Shown one piece after another: positions 37,801 to 45,983 of a stretch of DNA of 64,000 nucleotides. Source of the DNA: Isoperla grammatica (Eukaryota; Arthropoda; Insecta; Plecoptera; Perlodidae); the NCBI GenBank assembly GCA_945910005.1, contig CAMDTW010000523.1, forward strand, positions 1,178,001 through 1,242,000, given 5' to 3'. The position numbers and the translations under genes are program-made. Under the pieces are notes generated by a model. It saw nothing but the letters and a program-made list of their open reading frames with translations, was not told the origin of the DNA and made no database searches. Within the stretch, counting starts at the first letter, position 1; each line of letters starts with the position of its first letter.

Positions 37801-39696
37801 AACGAGCAAACGCCTTCTCCGATCCATTGTCTAAAGCCTACCACAATTCAGCACAAACTGGAGAAGAAAAAAAGATAGTAGTCACTAGTCAACAAGGCCG
37901 TACGCAGAAAATAATTTGGGGGGGGGGGGGGGCGATCACAAATTAAAAATCTAAAAATTGGATTTGTTGCGGTACCCTACAGTACTTAGTGTACAGTACC
38001 CTACTGGTGGGAGGGGGCGCGGAAGGGCCGACAATACTCCGTTTTCTAGTTTCGTTATATTAGTTATTATACAAGTGCTAACCTAAGTAAGTATGGTGTA
38101 GAAAGTTGCATGTAGAGTATAGTGTTTTTGTTTTTGTTAGAGTAGTGTTATTATAAAACGGAATACGACAGGGCCAAGGCATATATTGAAATATGTTATT
38201 CTCGTCTTCTTGGCAGAAGAGTGATTTCGGGGGGGGGGGGGGGGGGGGTAGAACCCCCAAAACCCCCCCTGCGTACGGCCGTGGTTACTCGGCAAACCGT
38301 ATGGTACGGGGGACAATCGTGATCTTTACGGAGCCGTAACCGTGCCGTATGTGGCAAAAAACCGTGATGTGTGAAAACGGCCTAAAAATATAAACATCGA
38401 GTATGCTTTATCATACAAACCCTTACCACAGATTATCTGTCTGTATTCTGTAGACTATATACGTCACAATAATAGATTATATTTACTTGATTTGGAGCCA
38501 ATCTATTTTATGAAATAAACTTATTGCCTTTTGGATCGCAATACGCACGTGCCGAGAAAGGGTTCGAAACTTCCTCATTTGAAAGACAACTATTGAAAGA
38601 CAACCTTATCATAACAGTGGAACAGTCCTCGGAGACCAGATGTAATTCTTGGGCAAGAGCGTCTGCGTATCTACAAAAAACCCATTATCACAACCCGCCT
38701 AATGTACAGTCAGTGCGTTATCTTTGTTATAACACCACATTATGTGTAGGGGGCCTATTGGGATTATGGACCCGGACCCGGCACACACCAAATTAAATTA
38801 TTTATACAGTGGCAAACTAAAAATATAAGAAACATAAAGAAAAAACAACATTGTTGACAGATATTGTGGCATAAAGTTGCCCACGCACCCAAAACATCAT
38901 AGACATTCGGTCGGTCGGGAACCAATTGTTGCACTCTGGTGACGTCGGCGCGCTATGCGGTATAAGTTGCACCCATCGGGACATGGGCAGACTTTAGTAA
39001 TAATATATTTTTTGTATATTCGATAAATTGATCCCGAGGTCAAACTTGACTAGGACTTACTTGCAGGCGGTAGTTGAAACCACAAATGTAAAATTTGCCT
39101 ACTTTATACCTAGGCCTACCTTTGTTGAAGAACTTCGCGTTCTTCAAAATCACCAGAAGCGGATGTAACGCTGGTATTTAATTCGTTTGCTCTGAAAATG
39201 TAAAACCGAATCAATAAAGCTTTGTCCAGTCAATTTGGCATAGGTCTACCACATACATTTATTATCTTGATTGATTGATTGATTCTTGAGATACCAAAAT
39301 TTGTACAGGGGGAATACTCCTGAATTCTAAATATTGGCGGTGGAGAGTACGGCTGGTAATTATAGCCTATTACCACACACATTTGCGTTTTGCCGAATGA
39401 ATAATTATTAATTAGTAATACATTCACAAATTAACTGCGTAAGATATAATATAGCGTGTGGCATTGCTTTTGTGTAGCTCCAGGTTAGCAATGTGCTACA
39501 TTGCGTTTTACATTTTTATATTGATTTGAAGCACAGAACTAAGTGGATTTATAATCAATGTAATAGTCAACGAATTGAGTACTTACTTTCGTTGCTGGTG
39601 TATTCTGAAAGGATTGTTTTTGCCAGTGCGGCGTTTCCTATGCGCACTAAGATACAAGCCTGTTTTTTTCCTTACTGGTTTTCTTGCCACTTCCAT
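32001..39696 (-). CDS. Mutator-type transposase fused to YqaJ-type nuclease, 13 exons
   Basis: Exons, in coding order: 39696-39587, 39191-39120, 37393-37331, 36526-36437, 36351-36241, 36159-36016, 35936-35336, 35248-35026, 34602-33949, 33869-33339, 32680-32586, 32464-32265, 32166-32001. Every junction has GT and AG, phases agree throughout, and the total is 3,060 nt (1,019 residues plus stop). The N-terminus is strongly basic and probably nuclear-targeting. Residues ~37-112 are three related mini-exon repeats. A CxxC pair and a CxxC...HxC cluster (exons 7-8) may bind zinc. The DDE candidates are D379 (VVADGQW), D472/D474 (GDGDSS) and E634 (ACEQYNS), as in Mutator-like transposases. Residues ~790-930 match YqaJ/lambda-exonuclease nucleases: E832 (NEPLA), D866 (PDG), E876-x-K878 (EVK) and Q922 (QVQGQL), split over exons 10-12. 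No frameshift or stop is visible. It may be an active transposon gene or a domesticated one. I found no terminal inverted repeats. Confidence 0.88.
32501..32561. repeat. (AAT)n microsatellite in intron 11
   Basis: About 20 AAT units fill half of a 121-bp intron of the Mutator-YqaJ gene. The polyisoleucine frames on both strands are artefacts. Confidence 0.95.
34662..34871. repeat. (ATT)n microsatellite in intron 8
   Basis: About 200 bp of ATT repeats with ACT and AAT variants, inside the intron between exons 8 and 9. Confidence 0.95.
37185..37269 (-). tRNA. tRNA-like sequence (class II-like, probably SINE head or pseudogene)
   Basis: Read on the minus strand it has an acceptor-like GCCAGCA, a D-arm-like TTGGCCGCGGTCGATTAGGC, the T-arm stem-loop CCAGGTTCGAATCCTGG (a perfect B box) and a 3' GGGCA. 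The length and the region between anticodon and T arm suggest Ser/Leu-type tRNAs. The anticodon stem does not pair well, so a functional tRNA is unlikely. It lies in intron 3 of the Mutator-YqaJ gene, on the same strand. Confidence 0.45.
37918..38248. repeat. Two poly-G tracts
   Basis: G runs at 37918-37932 and 38229-38248 lie in intron 2 of the Mutator-YqaJ gene. AGTACCCTAC and gtacggcc-type fragments recur nearby. The intervening sequence shows no gene. Confidence 0.75.
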
Positions 39697-40516
39697 CGTT
39701 ACGCATAGACACACACTTCACTACACTCAACACTTCACAGTTCACAATAATTATAATAGATACATTCTTCACTTTTCCGTAACGCAATCGATTATCGTAT
39801 GAACGTCGACGTCGCTGGCAATGTGTCACTCGCACGTTCCACGCTCGCGTGTTCCCCCCACCACTCTCGAAGGCACAGTCTCTAGCTCCGCCCCGCCAAG
39901 CTTCGTTCACCGCTCGGACAGGCAGCCGCTATAGGTCGAGAGACTAGCCGGTAGCCGAACTCGACTAACTCGACAGAAAATACGCCAAATATGACTGCGA
40001 ATAGCCGTACATCTCAAACGATTACAGGCGATGTTTTGCGTGTATCTTCACCAAACTTTATATTTGAATACACGAAGATTACATCGGCACAGTTATGCTC
40101 ACCGATTTTTATTTGGAATGATACATTTTATTATAAATGACTGCGTGTTTGGAGTAATCTTATTCCAATGGGGGGTGATATATAAAAAATGTAAAACCTT
40201 ATCTGACTAAAGGCAATCTTCTTCTAAATAATGCAAAAACATTCAAGTTGATAGCTCTAATCATTAATAAGTTATGGTTCTAAACGTGGACGTCTGCAAA
40301 TACAGCCGGGGAGTGCGCTCTTAAATCCATCAGCCGATCTTTTCTCTCCGTCTCCAGTCTCGGTTTGGTTTACTAAAAACAAAATAGAAAAGTGATAACC
40401 TTACACGGGTTAGTGTTTTATTTCAAATAGTATCCATTTACTTACAGCCAAAGACGACCTGAGTCATCAAAAAAATTAGAAGTAGATACTTCATCTTCGA
40501 CGTTCGTTTAGAAAGT
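39697..40516. other. 5' flank of the Mutator-YqaJ gene
   Basis: No open gene is visible. The 200-300 bp next to the first exon are GC-richer than the surroundings and carry a GC box. The remainder is AT-rich, up to the gypsy LTR. Confidence 0.5.
39888..39897 (-). promoter_or_regulatory. GC box in a candidate promoter
   Basis: CCGCCCCGCC, a canonical Sp/KLF-type GC box, lies about 190 bp upstream of the ATG of the Mutator-YqaJ gene in a locally GC-rich stretch. The promoter role is inferred from position only. Confidence 0.35.
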
Positions 40517-40794
40517 TGTTACATCTCCAAGGATGATTTAGGATAGTCAATGATGAGTAATGTCACTAATTACACGAATGCATAAGAAACGATGATTATT
40601 TATTAGTACTACGAATATTAAAATACTACAAATTACAGTGAATACATGGAACACACAATCACCCAGCACCGTGTCCGGTCACTAGGCTCTCACGTTCCAC
40701 ACTGCCCCTCACACTCTCCCAGGCCTTGACCAAGGGCCCTCTTCGGTCCGCCCACCCCAACCTGACATAGAGGAGGAGGGGTGGTAACCCTACA
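40517..40794 (-). repeat. 3' LTR of gypsy element
   Basis: 278 bp; on the plus strand it starts TGTTACATCTCC and ends GGTAACCCTACA. It carries the usual TG...CA termini and appears identical to the copy at 44779-45056. Confidence 0.95.
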
Positions 40795-40804
40795 TTCTCC
40801 CCCC
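40795..40804 (-). promoter_or_regulatory. Polypurine tract
   Basis: On the minus strand GGGGGGAGAA directly abuts the 3' LTR. This is the position and composition of a plus-strand primer for reverse transcription. Confidence 0.85.
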
Positions 40805-40857
40805 AGATTTTATAACACAAGGAGTAATAAAATCTTTAAGTGAAGCAACAATGGTCA

Positions 40858-40891
<34 letters not shown>

Positions 40892-41042
40892 GGTACAAGT
40901 ACAAATTACAAACCAAGTACTGAGTCCATACGAAACTACTTAAAACTAATACAAAACAATCTTCTAGTAATAAAAAAAAAAGGGAGACAAACGAAAACAA
41001 CACAATACAATACATTCCAACCAAAACACCTTTTGAAAACTC
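40805..41042 (-). other. Gypsy 3' untranslated region with poly(A) tract
   Basis: Non-coding stretch between the pol stop and the polypurine tract. On the minus (sense) strand it holds a run of 28 A (40861-40888) and another A-rich run. The integrase gene would be expected here; nothing of it remains. Confidence 0.75.
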
Positions 41043-43370
41043 TTACACTTTGAGTGGTTGGTCATTGCGCCCTTTGTGATAAAGTATTTGTTTACATAGT
41101 AGGTAGGCTGATGTTGTGTCTGCTCCGTCATCTGTTTCCAGGTTGTAAATCACTTGCGCGAGATCAGGGTCTGCCCGCTGTCGCTCGGGTAGAACACGCG
41201 CCCATTCCCGCAAGTTGGTTTCGGCTTCCGCTACCACGTCCATAATAGCCGGGATTCGAACCGTCCCTGTTAGTGTGTCTTCACGATCACGTGTACTTGA
41301 AGATGGCGCTCGGCTCAGGGCATCGGCTACTACATTATCTTTTGCGGGGCAGTATTTGATATCGAACTGATACTGCTGGAGAATTAAAATCCACCGCGTG
41401 AGTCGGCTACTGAGTAGGCGACACTGACGAATGAATGATAGGCTCTTGTGGTCTGTCCAGATCGTAAATTTTTCACCAATAAGGAAATGGCGAAATTTTT
41501 GCACGGCATAAACAATGGCGAGGGCTTCTTTTTCGGTAGTAAAATACCGTGTCTCTGGGCCTTTCAAAGCCCTGCTCGCGAAAGCGATTACGCGACGCTC
41601 GCCACTCTCATCAACTTGAAATAGCTGCGCGCCCACTCCTATGTCGGAGCTATCTGTCGCGAGGTGGTATGGCACACCAGGTATGGGGTGGTGTAGCATG
41701 ACGAGGCTAAGGAACAAAGACTTTGTGTTTTCAAAAGTCTCTTTCATTTCATCATTCCACACCCACTTGACACCGGTCCTGAGTAACATGTATAAAGGCC
41801 CCACCACGTGTGCGTACTGGTCGCAAAACCGTTTAAAGAATGTACACATGCCTAAGAACCGACGTAATTGCTTAGCGTTTCGTGGATGGGGGAAATCCAC
41901 AATAGGTCGTACCTTATCAGCGTCCACTCGAACACCCTCAGCTGAGACAATGTGCCCTAGGTAGTTTACTTCAGCTTGCAAGAATTGACATTTTTCAATC
42001 TTTACAGTAATTCCTACATTACTGAGAGCTGTAAACACAGCATCCAGGTGTTGTAAATGCGACTGTAAATCGGGCGACGCTATCAGAAGGTCATCTACGT
42101 AAATGGTGACGTAACGTTTTATGTCTGTATTCAATATTTTATGTAGACAACGTGTCAGTCCTGCCACACTCGATTGTAACCCAAAGGGCACAACACAATA
42201 TGTGTAAGAAATACCATTGTGTAGAAATGCAGTATATTTCCTGTCTTGTTTACGTAAGGGAAGCTGCCAGAAAGAGTTTGTTAAATCTAAAGTAGTGAAA
42301 TACTTCATTCCATGGAACTTTTGTAAAGTCTCTTCTATGGGGGGTGGACTATCGTTTTGTGGACACATACGACTATTCAACAAGCGTCCGTCTAAACAAA
42401 TGCGCACCGACCCATCTGGCTTTACGACGGTGACCATTGGGTTTATGTATGAGGACGGGGCAGCCTCTATTATATTCCATTCGAGCATTTGACGGACTTG
42501 GTCATCCACCGCCTGCCTCTTCGATAGTGGTATGGGGTAAGACTTTTGTAAAAATGGAGTATTGTCTTTCATTTCTATTGTATGCTCAAACCCTTCTATA
42601 CGGCCAGGCACAACAGAGAAAAGTGCTTCATGTTTCAAAAGTAAACGCTTGATTTCCTGGGCCTCCATAGAATCCGCGGGTAAAGATTTAACGTTTTGTT
42701 TGGCTTGTGCACCAAACCCTGGGTCTTTTAGAGTTTCCTTTTTATCTAATGTGCATTGTTGATCAATATACACCTCATTGCTCACAAGGGACAAGTGCTT
42801 TCCCACGTCCTGTGGGGAACAACTCAAGAATAAAGGAACGATCTGTTGTTCGGCCTGCTCTCCAATATACATAAGGCGATCTAAGAAATGTAATTTCGCC
42901 TTATTTTGAACAAGCCAATCAGACCCAATAATCATAGAGCGGTGTAGATTAGGGACTATTAAGAAGGTCATGTCGTAAACAGTATGTTGTATCGAAACTG
43001 GTAAGAAAGTTTGCGCATTTACACGCTGACTATTATTCATAAAAGCACCCGCAATCAAAATGCTGCGAGCGGGTAACAGTGGAAAGTTAGAAATTTGCAA
43101 AAGTTCCTTCCAAAACTGTTCAGATATGCATGTAATTTCGCTACCGGTATCAATAAGAGCATTTACATGAAGATTACAAACACTTACATCTATCTCAGGC
43201 GCATGCGTAGTCGGTGTCTCTGCGTAGGCCCCTGAAGATTCTTCGTGATTGAGGTCGCGTTGCGTTGCATCTTGATCGAAAACATTGATGGTATTCACGT
43301 GTCGAATATCGTCACTCCTGACCTGGTGTCGAACCGGAGACAGCGGAGTGTCCTGTCCCGTTACAGCTCG
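41043..43370 (-). CDS. pol: Gypsy pol: protease, reverse transcriptase, RNase H
   Basis: Expressed in the -1 frame relative to gag. The frame is open from the slippery site to TAA at 41043. Numbering from a GTG at 43298 (751 residues), the aspartic protease motif is D50-T-G in LIDTGSEITCIS. Reverse transcriptase follows, with D338 (TTLDLTNSFW) and the YVDD box at 400-403. RNase H has D549 (ATDSS), E591 (EKEAL) and D616 (WTDHKSL). The sequence ends about 90 residues beyond RNase H at QPLKV, just where the HHCC finger of integrase would normally start. The existing domains look intact; the element as a whole cannot integrate by itself. Confidence 0.93.
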   Translation of the reverse strand, partial: RAVTGQDTPLSPVRHQVRSDDIRHVNTINVFDQDATQRDLNHEESSGAYAETPTTHAPEIDVSVCNLHVNALIDTGSEITCISEQFWKELLQISNFPLLPARSILIAGAFMNNSQRVNAQTFLPVSIQHTVYDMTFLIVPNLHRSMIIGSDWLVQNKAKLHFLDRLMYIGEQAEQQIVPLFLSCSPQDVGKHLSLVSNEVYIDQQCTLDKKETLKDPGFGAQAKQNVKSLPADSMEAQEIKRLLLKHEALFSVVPGRIEGFEHTIEMKDNTPFLQKSYPIPLSKRQAVDDQVRQMLEWNIIEAAPSSYINPMVTVVKPDGSVRICLDGRLLNSRMCPQNDSPPPIEETLQKFHGMKYFTTLDLTNSFWQLPLRKQDRKYTAFLHNGISYTYCVVPFGLQSSVAGLTRCLHKILNTDIKRYVTIYVDDLLIASPDLQSHLQHLDAVFTALSNVGITVKIEKCQFLQAEVNYLGHIVSAEGVRVDADKVRPIVDFPHPRNAKQLRRFLGMCTFFKRFCDQYAHVVGPLYMLLRTGVKWVWNDEMKETFENTKSLFLSLVMLHHPIPGVPYHLATDSSDIGVGAQLFQVDESGERRVIAFASRALKGPETRYFTTEKEALAIVYAVQKFRHFLIGEKFTIWTDHKSLSFIRQCRLLSSRLTRWILILQQYQFDIKYCPAKDNVVADALSRAPSSSTRDREDTLTGTVRIPAIMDVVAEAETNLREWARVLPERQRADPDLAQVIYNLETDDGADTTSAYLLCKQILYHKGRNDQPLKV

Positions 43371-43376
43371 TTTCCC
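43335..43376 (-). promoter_or_regulatory. -1 ribosomal frameshift signal (gag-pol)
   Basis: The heptamer GGGAAAC (43376-43370) lies in the gag frame as G-GGA-AAC, fitting X-XXY-YYZ, two codons before the gag stop. After a 9-nt spacer, CGGGACAG (43360-43353) can pair with CTGTCTCCG (43343-43335) with one bulged base, around a 9-nt loop. The pol frame is -1 relative to gag and open across this point, so site, spacing, stem and frame all agree. Confidence 0.85.
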
Positions 43377-44371
43377 GCCGACTCAGTTGGTATGTCCTGC
43401 TCTTCCCTGGCGACGACGTCTAGGTCCTGTGTCACCGTCACCGCGTTCACTCGTGGCGCCTGGTTCCTCGGCGGCCCAGCGTCGCGACGCGGCGTCCCAT
43501 GTCGTTGCTCCCTCCAGTTGTCCGTATACGGCTGTTGAGGGTGTAGACGTTGTTGCGTCGATCCCATCATCTGCGGTGACTGCGAGCCACCTGTAGGCCG
43601 TCGAAATCCGTCTGGAGCATTTCCTTGACGCAACATTACTTCACGTTCTCGGCGTCGCGTCGCCGCGTCATCAAACCCGCGGAGTAGATGCAGCAGCGCG
43701 TGGGGTGTTTTTACATTCGCTGACAGGATCGCGTGCTCCACATTCGATGGGAACAAATGCGAAATCTGCCGAACAAACGCGTCGTCGGACATGTATGATG
43801 ACACGTGCCGTAAGCGGCTCTTCCATGAAAGAAAAAACTCGGTCATCGTACCGTGCGTCTTCTTATCATAGTAGTCCTGGTGGAACTTGATGAGCACAGC
43901 ATCCTGTGCGTTCGCCGACCAAAACATCTCACGGAAGGCAACCTTAAACTCTTCCCACGAACGCCAAGTCTGGCGAAATGCCGCCCCCCAGTCCTTTGCA
44001 ACACCCTCCAGTTGTCGGAGAGCTAACAGTAACTTCTGTCCTTCTGGGACGTTATATTGACCAAACTGTTCTTCCATCTCCTCAAGAAAAGTTACCGGGT
44101 GAATTTTCCCGTCATTTTCGAACCGCGGAAAAGATGCCATAGGCACGGGACCCATCCCGGTAAACACCGCGTCAACGCCTAACCCACGTCCAGACGGTTG
44201 TTGAGGGGGTGGCGTTTGCTCCCGCGAAACCTCTAACGCGCCAATGCGGTCGAGAACTGCTGACAACTGCGTAGTTATCGCAGTCAGCACTGCATTTACC
44301 GCCTCCATGCCGTCAGGTGCGGCAGCCGAACTTGCTTCACTATGTGTCTCTCCTCCACGCGTTAGAACCAT
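43361..44371 (-). CDS. gag: Gypsy gag polyprotein
   Basis: 336 residues, ATG to TAA. The first part is acidic/serine-rich (residues ~1-60). The middle (~75-235) resembles retrotransposon gag, with an FPRFENDGKIHPVTFLEEME-type start and conserved Trp/Leu spacing such as WRSWEEFKVAF. The C-terminal 90 residues are rich in Arg, Gln and Pro and probably bind RNA, but I see no CCHC zinc knuckle. It forms the capsid-like particle in the cytoplasm. The start codon lies directly after the repeated leader. Confidence 0.85.
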   Translation of the reverse strand: MVLTRGGETHSEASSAAAPDGMEAVNAVLTAITTQLSAVLDRIGALEVSREQTPPPQQPSGRGLGVDAVFTGMGPVPMASFPRFENDGKIHPVTFLEEMEEQFGQYNVPEGQKLLLALRQLEGVAKDWGAAFRQTWRSWEEFKVAFREMFWSANAQDAVLIKFHQDYYDKKTHGTMTEFFLSWKSRLRHVSSYMSDDAFVRQISHLFPSNVEHAILSANVKTPHALLHLLRGFDDAATRRREREVMLRQGNAPDGFRRPTGGSQSPQMMGSTQQRLHPQQPYTDNWREQRHGTPRRDAGPPRNQAPRVNAVTVTQDLDVVAREEQDIPTESAGNEL

Positions 44372-44409
44372 GTCGAAAGAGAAAAAAAATTGTCTTTGAA
44401 ATTATATAG

Positions 44410-44735
44410 ATAAACCACGCACTTGCGTACACGCGCGTCACCGAAAAAAGTTTGCCAAATAATGATAATAACCCACGCACCTGCGTTCACGCGCGACACA
44501 GAAAAAAAAAAGAAAAGTTCGCCAAATAATGATAATAACCCACGCACTTGCGTACACGCGCGACACAGAAAAAAGTTCGCCAAATAATGATAATAACCCA
44601 CGCACTTGCGTACACGCGCGTCACAGAAAAAAAAGTTCGCCAAATAATGATAATAACCCACGCACTTGCGTACACGCGCGTCACAGAAAAATTGTTTGCC
44701 AAATAACGTTAGTAAAACACGCACTTGCGTACACG
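44410..44735 (-). repeat. Six ~59-bp tandem repeats in gypsy leader
   Basis: The marker ACGCACTTGCG recurs at 44416, 44475, 44542, 44600, 44660 and 44718 (spacing 59, 67, 58, 60, 58). Each unit has the dyad ACGCA-cT-TGCGT, a CG-rich ACACGCGCG and AATAATGATAATAACC. It lies between the primer binding site and gag, the same position as the Su(Hw)-site repeats of Drosophila gypsy, though the sequence is different. The short frames through the repeat are artefacts. Confidence 0.9.
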
Positions 44736-44763
44736 CACGTTTAAAAAAATGTTTAGGTCTAGT

Positions 44764-44776
44764 ACGTTGGGCGCCA
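44764..44776 (-). promoter_or_regulatory. Primer binding site (tRNA-Lys-like)
   Basis: On the minus strand, two bases after the 5' LTR, TGGCGCCCAACGT matches 13 nt of the complement of the 3' end of tRNA-Lys(1,2) as known from other retroelements. The match then stops. Confidence 0.75.
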
Positions 44777-44778
44777 GT

Positions 44779-45056
44779 TGTTACATCTCCAAGGATGATT
44801 TAGGATAGTCAATGATGAGTAATGTCACTAATTACACGAATGCATAAGAAACGATGATTATTTATTAGTACTACGAATATTAAAATACTACAAATTACAG
44901 TGAATACATGGAACACACAATCACCCAGCACCGTGTCCGGTCACTAGGCTCTCACGTTCCACACTGCCCCTCACACTCTCCCAGGCCTTGACCAAGGGCC
45001 CTCTTCGGTCCGCCCACCCCAACCTGACATAGAGGAGGAGGGGTGGTAACCCTACA
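44779..45056 (-). repeat. 5' LTR of gypsy element
   Basis: 278 bp with TG...CA ends, apparently identical to 40517-40794. Its inner end is next to the primer binding site, which fixes the orientation. Confidence 0.95.
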
Positions 45057-45348
45057 AACTGAGAGACGGTGAGAATCGTTCGACGTTTTTAAAGAAAAAA
45101 TACGCTATACAGTATAAGTTATTTTTTATTCATCATGTTACATACATGTTACTTGACAAACATCTTTCAAGTATGAAATTTAATTAATTAAGCATTATAG
45201 ATAAGAATTAACGTTATTCAATGATACTTGACAAAGGAAATTTAATTAATAGCTTGGCAAATAATAAAATCAACTAAGCACTATAGAAAAGAATTATACT
45301 TGATAATCAACATCATTCAAGTATATTTACTATTTATCCAGACAACAC
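45057..45348. other. AT-rich distal end of the Polinton remnant
   Basis: Non-coding AT-rich sequence with imperfect internal repeats of the form ACTTGACAAA...TTTAATTAAT...AGCA-TATAGA-AAGAATTA. It may hold the remains of the terminal region, but no inverted partner was found. Confidence 0.45.
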
Positions 45349-45947
45349 TTATTCTATTGCTTTTACTTCGTCAAAAAGAATCTCATAGTCAATGCACGCT
45401 GAAATCACTTCAGGTGTTACGTACTCAGTACTAGATTTAATTAGAGAATAATATTTTTGGACATCACTTCTAAACAGTTCATATTTTAACGATTGCCTTG
45501 TCACACAGACAAAATATTTTATAAGATGTTCACTTCTTCTTCTGAAAGTCGCACAGCCCAAAAGTCCGTTTTAATGACGACGTACGGTTTGCCAAGACTA
45601 ACGACCCTTTTTATCGAGATCGTGTCATACTTGTTATTCGTCTTTTCGTGCATCTCGTTTACTAGAGCCCCCCACATTGCAGGATTCAAGAGAACGTACG
45701 GGCCATTGACCCGTCCTATCTCTACCAACGAGTCAAAATCTTTTTCGGGGTATATTCCAACTGACACGTATGCCGAATGTCCAAGGTTCAAGAAGAATAC
45801 TCGGTGTAGAATGCTAACGAATCTCGAAGGTTTCGCTCTTCGAATTCGACGGGTGTTGTTCGATGAGACTTCATGTTCACCTCCAGGTGAGACCTCCATT
45901 GTAGACGAGGTATTCACAGCGTCGGTGTTGACTGTTGAGAGCTCCAT
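45349..45947 (-). pseudogene. Polinton small protein, probably frameshifted
   Basis: An upstream frame of 142 codons (45947-45519) ends shortly after a conserved-looking segment. A second frame of 70 codons (45561-45349) overlaps its end and continues with sensible composition (IKYFVCVTRQSLKYELF). The change of frame falls in a GAA repeat around 45530-45545, a likely slippage site. The N-terminal ~30 residues are serine/threonine-rich. I do not recognise the family. It may instead be two genes. Confidence 0.5.
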
Positions 45948-45983
45948 TGCAGACTGATGCTTTGCATATGTATTCGTCGGTTT

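Larger units (their letters stand above)
36437..39191 (-). repeat. Three related phase 2-2 mini-exons (exons 2-4)
   Basis: Exon 2 (39120-39191, 72 nt), exon 3 (37331-37393, 63 nt) and exon 4 (36437-36526, 90 nt) all begin and end in phase 2. All encode AN... followed by VSASG-E/D-F or TSASGDF, ending in QQR or QER across the junction. Exons 2 and 3 are alike at DNA level, including the splice sites. Each can be skipped without changing frame. Confidence 0.85.
40517..45056 (-). mobile_element. Ty3/gypsy LTR retrotransposon lacking integrase
   Basis: In minus-strand order it has a 5' LTR (44779-45056), primer binding site, leader with tandem repeats, gag, pol (protease, reverse transcriptase, RNase H), polypurine tract and 3' LTR (40517-40794). 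The two 278-bp LTRs appear identical by eye, so insertion is very recent. Pol stops at 41043 shortly after RNase H, with only about 250 bp left before the 3' LTR, so no integrase is encoded. The 5-bp flanks differ (AAAGT against AACTG), so no target-site duplication is evident. It lies between the Mutator-YqaJ 5' flank and the Polinton remnant. Confidence 0.93.

Noticed and set aside
39697..40516. Terminal inverted repeats for the Mutator-YqaJ gene
   Set aside because: I compared this flank by eye with 30.2-32.0 kb on the opposite strand and saw no convincing match; a computed alignment could still find short ones.
44362..44744. Tandem-repeat proteins (CVGYYHYLANFF type) in the gypsy leader
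   Set aside because: They lie in the non-coding leader between primer binding site and gag and are produced by the 59-bp repeats.
40511..45061. Target-site duplication of the gypsy element
   Set aside because: The bases outside the LTRs (AAAGT and AACTG) do not match, so I do not claim one.
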